DNA of 7,806 nucleotides, taken from contig DIKN01000073.1 of assembly GCA_002424575.1 (NCBI GenBank), positions 1 to 7,806 on the forward strand. Direction: 5' to 3'. Positions 5,516-7,806 of the stretch are shown piece after piece (position 1 is the stretch's first letter; each line of letters begins with the position of its first letter). Origin of the DNA: Acholeplasmataceae bacterium UBA5617 (lineage in GTDB: Bacteria > Bacillota_I > Bacilli_A > Acholeplasmatales > Acholeplasmataceae). The position numbers were made by a program, and so were the translations under genes. Under the pieces are notes generated by a model. That model was not told the origin of the DNA. It ran no database searches and worked only from the letters and a program-made list of their open reading frames with translations.

Positions 5516-6519
5516 TTATTCTTGCTGTTGAATCATCGTGTGATGAGAGTTCGGTTGCCATCGTCAAAGATGGAAAAGAAGTTCTATCTCATCTCGTTTT
5601 ATCGCAAATTGACATTCATCAAGCGTTTGGTGGAGTCGTTCCAGAAATTGCATCCCGCAATCACGTTGTCCATATGACGCGTCTTTTTGAAGAAGCCCTT
5701 CGTGAAGCCAATATCAAGCCAAAAGATCTCGATTTAGTCGCTGTAACAAAAGGGCCAGGACTCATTGGTTCTCTCCTTGTTGGAATCAATGCAGCTACCG
5801 CTTTTGCCTTCGCACACGAACTTCCTTTAATGGGTGTAAATCACCTTCACGGTCATATCTATGCAGCAGGACTAGAACATGAGATCACGTTTCCTGCTTT
5901 AGCATTATTGATTTCAGGAGGACATACCGAACTGATTTATATGAAGGAGCATATGTCTTTTAAACTTTTAGGTACGACACAAGACGATGCGGTTGGAGAA
6001 GCTTATGATAAAGTAGCACGCACCTTGGGCTTATCCTATCCAGGAGGACCCATTGTCGATAAACTGGCTCAAATGGGTGAAGACACGTATCATCTTCCAA
6101 GGCCATATCTCGATCGAAAGGAATTTCACTTCAGTTTCTCCGGATTAAAAAGTGCTGTCATCAACATCGTCCATAACGCAGAACAGCGTGGAGAAAAAAT
6201 TGATGTTCCAAACATGTGCGCATCTTTTCAGGCATCTGTTCTCGATGTGATTATCGAAAAGACAAGACTTGCTGCTGAAAACTTAGACGTTAAGCAAATT
6301 ATCGTCTCAGGTGGTGTTGCCGCAAACAAAGGATTAAGAAAACGCATTTTTAATGAAATCCCGAACAAAGAAATCATTTTCCCCAGCATGTCATATTGCA
6401 CAGACAACGCTGCAATGATTGGTGCTGCAGCATATTATCAATATCAAAAAGAGGGTGCACTCCCCCATTATTTACTCGGAGGGGAATCCACCTTATCGGT
6501 TGAAGATGAAGGCGAATAG
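5512..6519 (+). CDS. tsaD: tRNA N6-adenosine threonylcarbamoyltransferase TsaD
   Basis: TsaD is the catalytic subunit that moves threonylcarbamoyl from threonylcarbamoyl-AMP to A37 of ANN-reading tRNAs. At 335 residues it has the normal length of the bacterial family. Motifs in order: LAVESSCDES (4-13); GGVVPEIASRNH (40-51); VTKGPGLIGSL (78-88); the iron-binding VNHLHGHI with His111 and His115; LLISGGHTE (132-140); VGEAYDKVAR (161-170); SGLKSA (210-215); VSGGVAANKGLR (265-276); and CTDNAAMIG (296-304) with the metal-ligand Asp298. All expected catalytic and metal residues are visible. GTG overlaps the rimI stop (GTGA). It is the last gene of the operon, and its stop codon lies inside the terminator hairpin. 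The enzyme making threonylcarbamoyl-AMP (TsaC/YwlC) is not in the window. B. subtilis YdiE/Gcp is the equivalent. Confidence 0.97.
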   Translation: MIILAVESSCDESSVAIVKDGKEVLSHLVLSQIDIHQAFGGVVPEIASRNHVVHMTRLFEEALREANIKPKDLDLVAVTKGPGLIGSLLVGINAATAFAFAHELPLMGVNHLHGHIYAAGLEHEITFPALALLISGGHTELIYMKEHMSFKLLGTTQDDAVGEAYDKVARTLGLSYPGGPIVDKLAQMGEDTYHLPRPYLDRKEFHFSFSGLKSAVINIVHNAEQRGEKIDVPNMCASFQASVLDVIIEKTRLAAENLDVKQIIVSGGVAANKGLRKRIFNEIPNKEIIFPSMSYCTDNAAMIGAAAYYQYQKEGALPHYLLGGESTLSVEDEGE

Positions 6520-6531
6520 CCTTTATTTTTT
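6507..6531 (+). terminator. Intrinsic terminator of the S1-pgi-tsa operon
   Basis: TGAAGGC (6507-6513) pairs with GCCTTTA (6519-6525), 7 bp with one G-U pair, around the loop GAATA. T-tract 6526-6531 follows. The tsaD TAG (6517-6519) spans the loop and the first base of the 3' arm, so the 5' arm is coding sequence. Confidence 0.75.
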
Positions 6532-6826
6532 AACCTAATAGATGGGTTATTAAATATCATCCTAAATATTTAATGAGATACAAGTCAATAAAAATTGATG
6601 ATCAACTGTATCATATATGAAGTTCTTGGTTCTCCTTAAGTGATCGATGAATACCACGAAGCGATGGCATTGAGCTCTATAACATGCATCATATCAAAGA
6701 GATTCGCATGATAACGCATTATTCCTCAAGTACTCCATATAAAAATTTATAACAAATCGTGGGCGAAATGATTGTATTTTAGGGGGGTTGGTATTATGAT
6801 GAAGATAATAAAAGGAGTGATGACTT
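6532..6826. other. Non-coding stretch with several inverted repeats; no convincing gene
   Basis: About 295 bases lie between the tsaD terminator and the last gene. All frames on both strands are broken. The longest small ORFs (27 codons on the minus strand, 6719 to 6636; 22 codons on the plus strand, 6684-6752) have no recognisable similarity. The stretch holds a 9-bp AT-only hairpin (6549-6574), TTGATGATCAA (6595-6605), the palindrome TCATATATGA (6611-6620), a short imperfect hairpin (6650-6671) and a run of six Gs (6782-6787). I recognise no known riboswitch or T-box. Only weak -10-like sequences (TATAAA 6738-6743, TATAAC 6748-6753) are present, without a matching -35. It could be a long leader, a small RNA, or decayed sequence. 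Confidence 0.5.
6549..6574. repeat. AT-only inverted repeat
   Basis: ATTAAATAT (6549-6557) and ATATTTAAT (6566-6574) are perfect inverse complements of 9 bp with an 8-nt spacer. Neither side is followed by a T-run, so it is not an obvious terminator. It could be a weak hairpin or a protein-binding site. Confidence 0.5.
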
Positions 6827-6843
6827 GTGAAGTTTTTGTTTAA
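6796..6843 (+). other. Possible 15-codon leader ORF overlapping the start of the last gene
   Basis: ATG 6796 to TAA 6841-6843 encodes MMKIIKGVMTCEVFV. AGGGGGGT (6781-6788) lies 7 nt upstream of the ATG as a plausible SD. The stop is 14 nt downstream of the GTG start of the large gene, in another frame, so ribosomes ending here could re-initiate or interfere. Chance occurrence is a real alternative at this length. Confidence 0.25.
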
Positions 6844-7806
6844 ACTTATTGTTTTGCCCATCCTTTCGATTCTCGCTATTCCGCTGATTCTTTTAGCACT
6901 GATTTATAAGCCGGTTACAATTCCCACCGATGATTTTGGTGATGTCACTGCCATTTCCTTATCCGAGATGATTCAAGAAGATGTTGATAGTTTTCTCTTA
7001 TCGAATACGAGCACATCAACGATTGGATTATCCCTCGCTCAAGCGGATGCTAACGCCCTCATTTTAAACCAATTGCGCACGATTAATGAAAACTATTTAG
7101 TGGATGGTGCAACCGAAGATGAGAAAAATTATGTCATCAAAGAAAGTTTCTTTGGCTATCAAGGTTCATGGATTCGCTTTAAAGATGATGTGATTGAAAT
7201 TGAATCAGGAGCACACGTCTTTGTTTCGACATTTACGTATAAGACGAGATTATTGATTGCATTTAAAATTACGGCAGATACAGAAGAAGTCGTCCTTAAA
7301 CTCGACAAACTCAACATCGGTAATCTACCTCTTGCATGGACATTTAGTGTTGCTTCATGGGTCACCGAACAAGTTGCGGGTCAATCGATAAAAGAATTGA
7401 TTGATGGTCAATTGGGTGGACTTGCAACCTTTGATGCCACGAAACGCGAAATAAGAATGAGCGTAGATTCTGTCGTAGAACAGATGATTGAAGAGCCTCA
7501 ACAAAAGGCAATGATTCAATCGTTGTTAGCATTTATTGCAGAAAATGAATTATTAGAAATTGGCTTTGAAGATGGCAATTTTAACGTTGATCTCGCATTA
7601 GGTAAAACCAAAGATAATAACCCCACATTTACATTGCAACCTGCGGATAAGATCATCAACGACGCACATTTACAATCCATATTAGCTTCACGAGCAAGTG
7701 CCATGATTTTCTCAACACTTGGTGGTGAAAACCCTACCCCATTTATTGAACTCGATGCCTTCACGCTCAATCGCATGTTTGAATTCTTCATGCGTGAAAA
7801 TCAAAC
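6827..7806 (+). CDS. Membrane-anchored protein of unknown function (3' end outside window)
   Basis: The frame is open from GTG 6827 to the window end, 326 residues and continuing. AAAGGAG (6811-6817) sits 9 nt upstream, and an in-frame TGA at 6821 rules out a longer start. Residues 1-27 (KFLFKLIVLP, then a run of I, L and A, then YKP) form one hydrophobic helix after two lysines. This suits an uncleaved signal anchor or signal peptide with the rest outside the cell; I see no lipobox. The remainder is soluble, rich in acidic residues, Thr and Ser, with alternating beta-like stretches (145-170) and helical ones, and no cysteine that I noticed. The layout (anchor, a helix with LSLAQADANAL at 65-75, then beta strands ending in a KLNIGNLPL-type segment) vaguely recalls YpmS/DUF2140 proteins, but I do not claim that match. 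A similar helix start near 305-325 hints at a repeated module. I do not recognise the gene. Confidence 0.8.
   Translation, partial: MKFLFKLIVLPILSILAIPLILLALIYKPVTIPTDDFGDVTAISLSEMIQEDVDSFLLSNTSTSTIGLSLAQADANALILNQLRTINENYLVDGATEDEKNYVIKESFFGYQGSWIRFKDDVIEIESGAHVFVSTFTYKTRLLIAFKITADTEEVVLKLDKLNIGNLPLAWTFSVASWVTEQVAGQSIKELIDGQLGGLATFDATKREIRMSVDSVVEQMIEEPQQKAMIQSLLAFIAENELLEIGFEDGNFNVDLALGKTKDNNPTFTLQPADKIINDAHLQSILASRASAMIFSTLGGENPTPFIELDAFTLNRMFEFFMRENQ

Noticed and set aside
6531..6552. TAACC...GGTTA hairpin as a second terminator after tsaD
   Set aside because: The stem is about 5-6 bp and is followed by TTAAAT rather than a T-run; the hairpin at 6507-6531 explains termination better.
6636..6719. 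Minus-strand 27-codon ORF (MRYHANLFDMMH...) in the intergenic stretch
   Set aside because: It has GAGG 4 nt before the ATG but is too short, with no recognisable motif; chance cannot be excluded, so it is not called a gene.
6684..6752. Plus-strand 22-codon ORF in the intergenic stretch
   Set aside because: It has no SD and no similarity; the open frame upstream of it (from 6651) gives no recognisable pseudogene either.
7159..7791. Two minus-strand ORFs (7159-7365 and 7516-7791)
   Set aside because: Both lie opposite the long open plus-strand frame from GTG 6827, which has a strong SD and a signal anchor; they are shadows.
1..7806. CRISPR arrays, insertion sequences, tRNA/rRNA genes, toxin-antitoxin or defence systems
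   Set aside because: I saw no spaced direct repeats, transposase motifs, cloverleaf sequences or defence-type domains; gene content is housekeeping throughout.

Overview
The window looks like core chromosome of a low-GC Gram-positive bacterium in the Bacilli/Erysipelotrichia/Mollicutes neighbourhood. Base composition is AT-rich by eye, Shine-Dalgarno (SD) sites are strong, and the gene content is a set of Bacillus-type housekeeping families (YutD, short NifU, DegV, YugI/CvfD-like S1 protein, short-form Pgi, TsaE-TsaB-RimI-TsaD). TGA is used as a stop and tryptophan is TGG, so the standard bacterial code applies, not the Mycoplasma code. All convincing genes are on the + strand. I see no mobile element, CRISPR array, tRNA or rRNA.

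Region 1 (1-1022): one reading frame, open from base 1, encodes the C-terminal part of IspD followed without a stop by a complete IspF, that is, a bifunctional IspDF of the MEP isoprenoid pathway. A YutD-family gene follows 2 nt later. Region 2 (1019-1335): a sigma-A-type promoter, a 76-residue NifU-type iron-sulphur scaffold protein and an intrinsic terminator. Region 3 (1384-2345): an extended -10 promoter, a DegV/FakB fatty-acid-binding protein, and a terminator whose 5' arm can also pair with an upstream sequence, giving two mutually exclusive hairpins.

Region 4 (2371-6531): a second extended -10 promoter, then six tightly packed genes joined by overlaps or a 7-nt gap: S1-domain protein, pgi, tsaE, tsaB, rimI, tsaD. 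The cluster ends in a terminator that overlaps the tsaD stop codon. It combines glycolysis (Pgi), an RNA-binding regulator, the TsaB-TsaD-TsaE machinery for t6A37 tRNA modification (TsaC/TsaC2 must lie elsewhere), and the GNAT acetyltransferase that usually travels with it.

Region 5 (6532-6826): about 295 bases with no convincing gene but several inverted repeats. Region 6 (6827-end): a partial membrane-anchored protein of unknown function that starts at GTG and runs off the window.

Nothing here looks like a wholly new multi-gene system. The points most worth a second look are the IspD-IspF fusion and its internal ribosome-binding site, the IspF motif lacking the usual isoprenoid-pocket residues, the three-arm terminator at 2292-2345, and the unknown membrane-anchored protein with its possible overlapping leader ORF.
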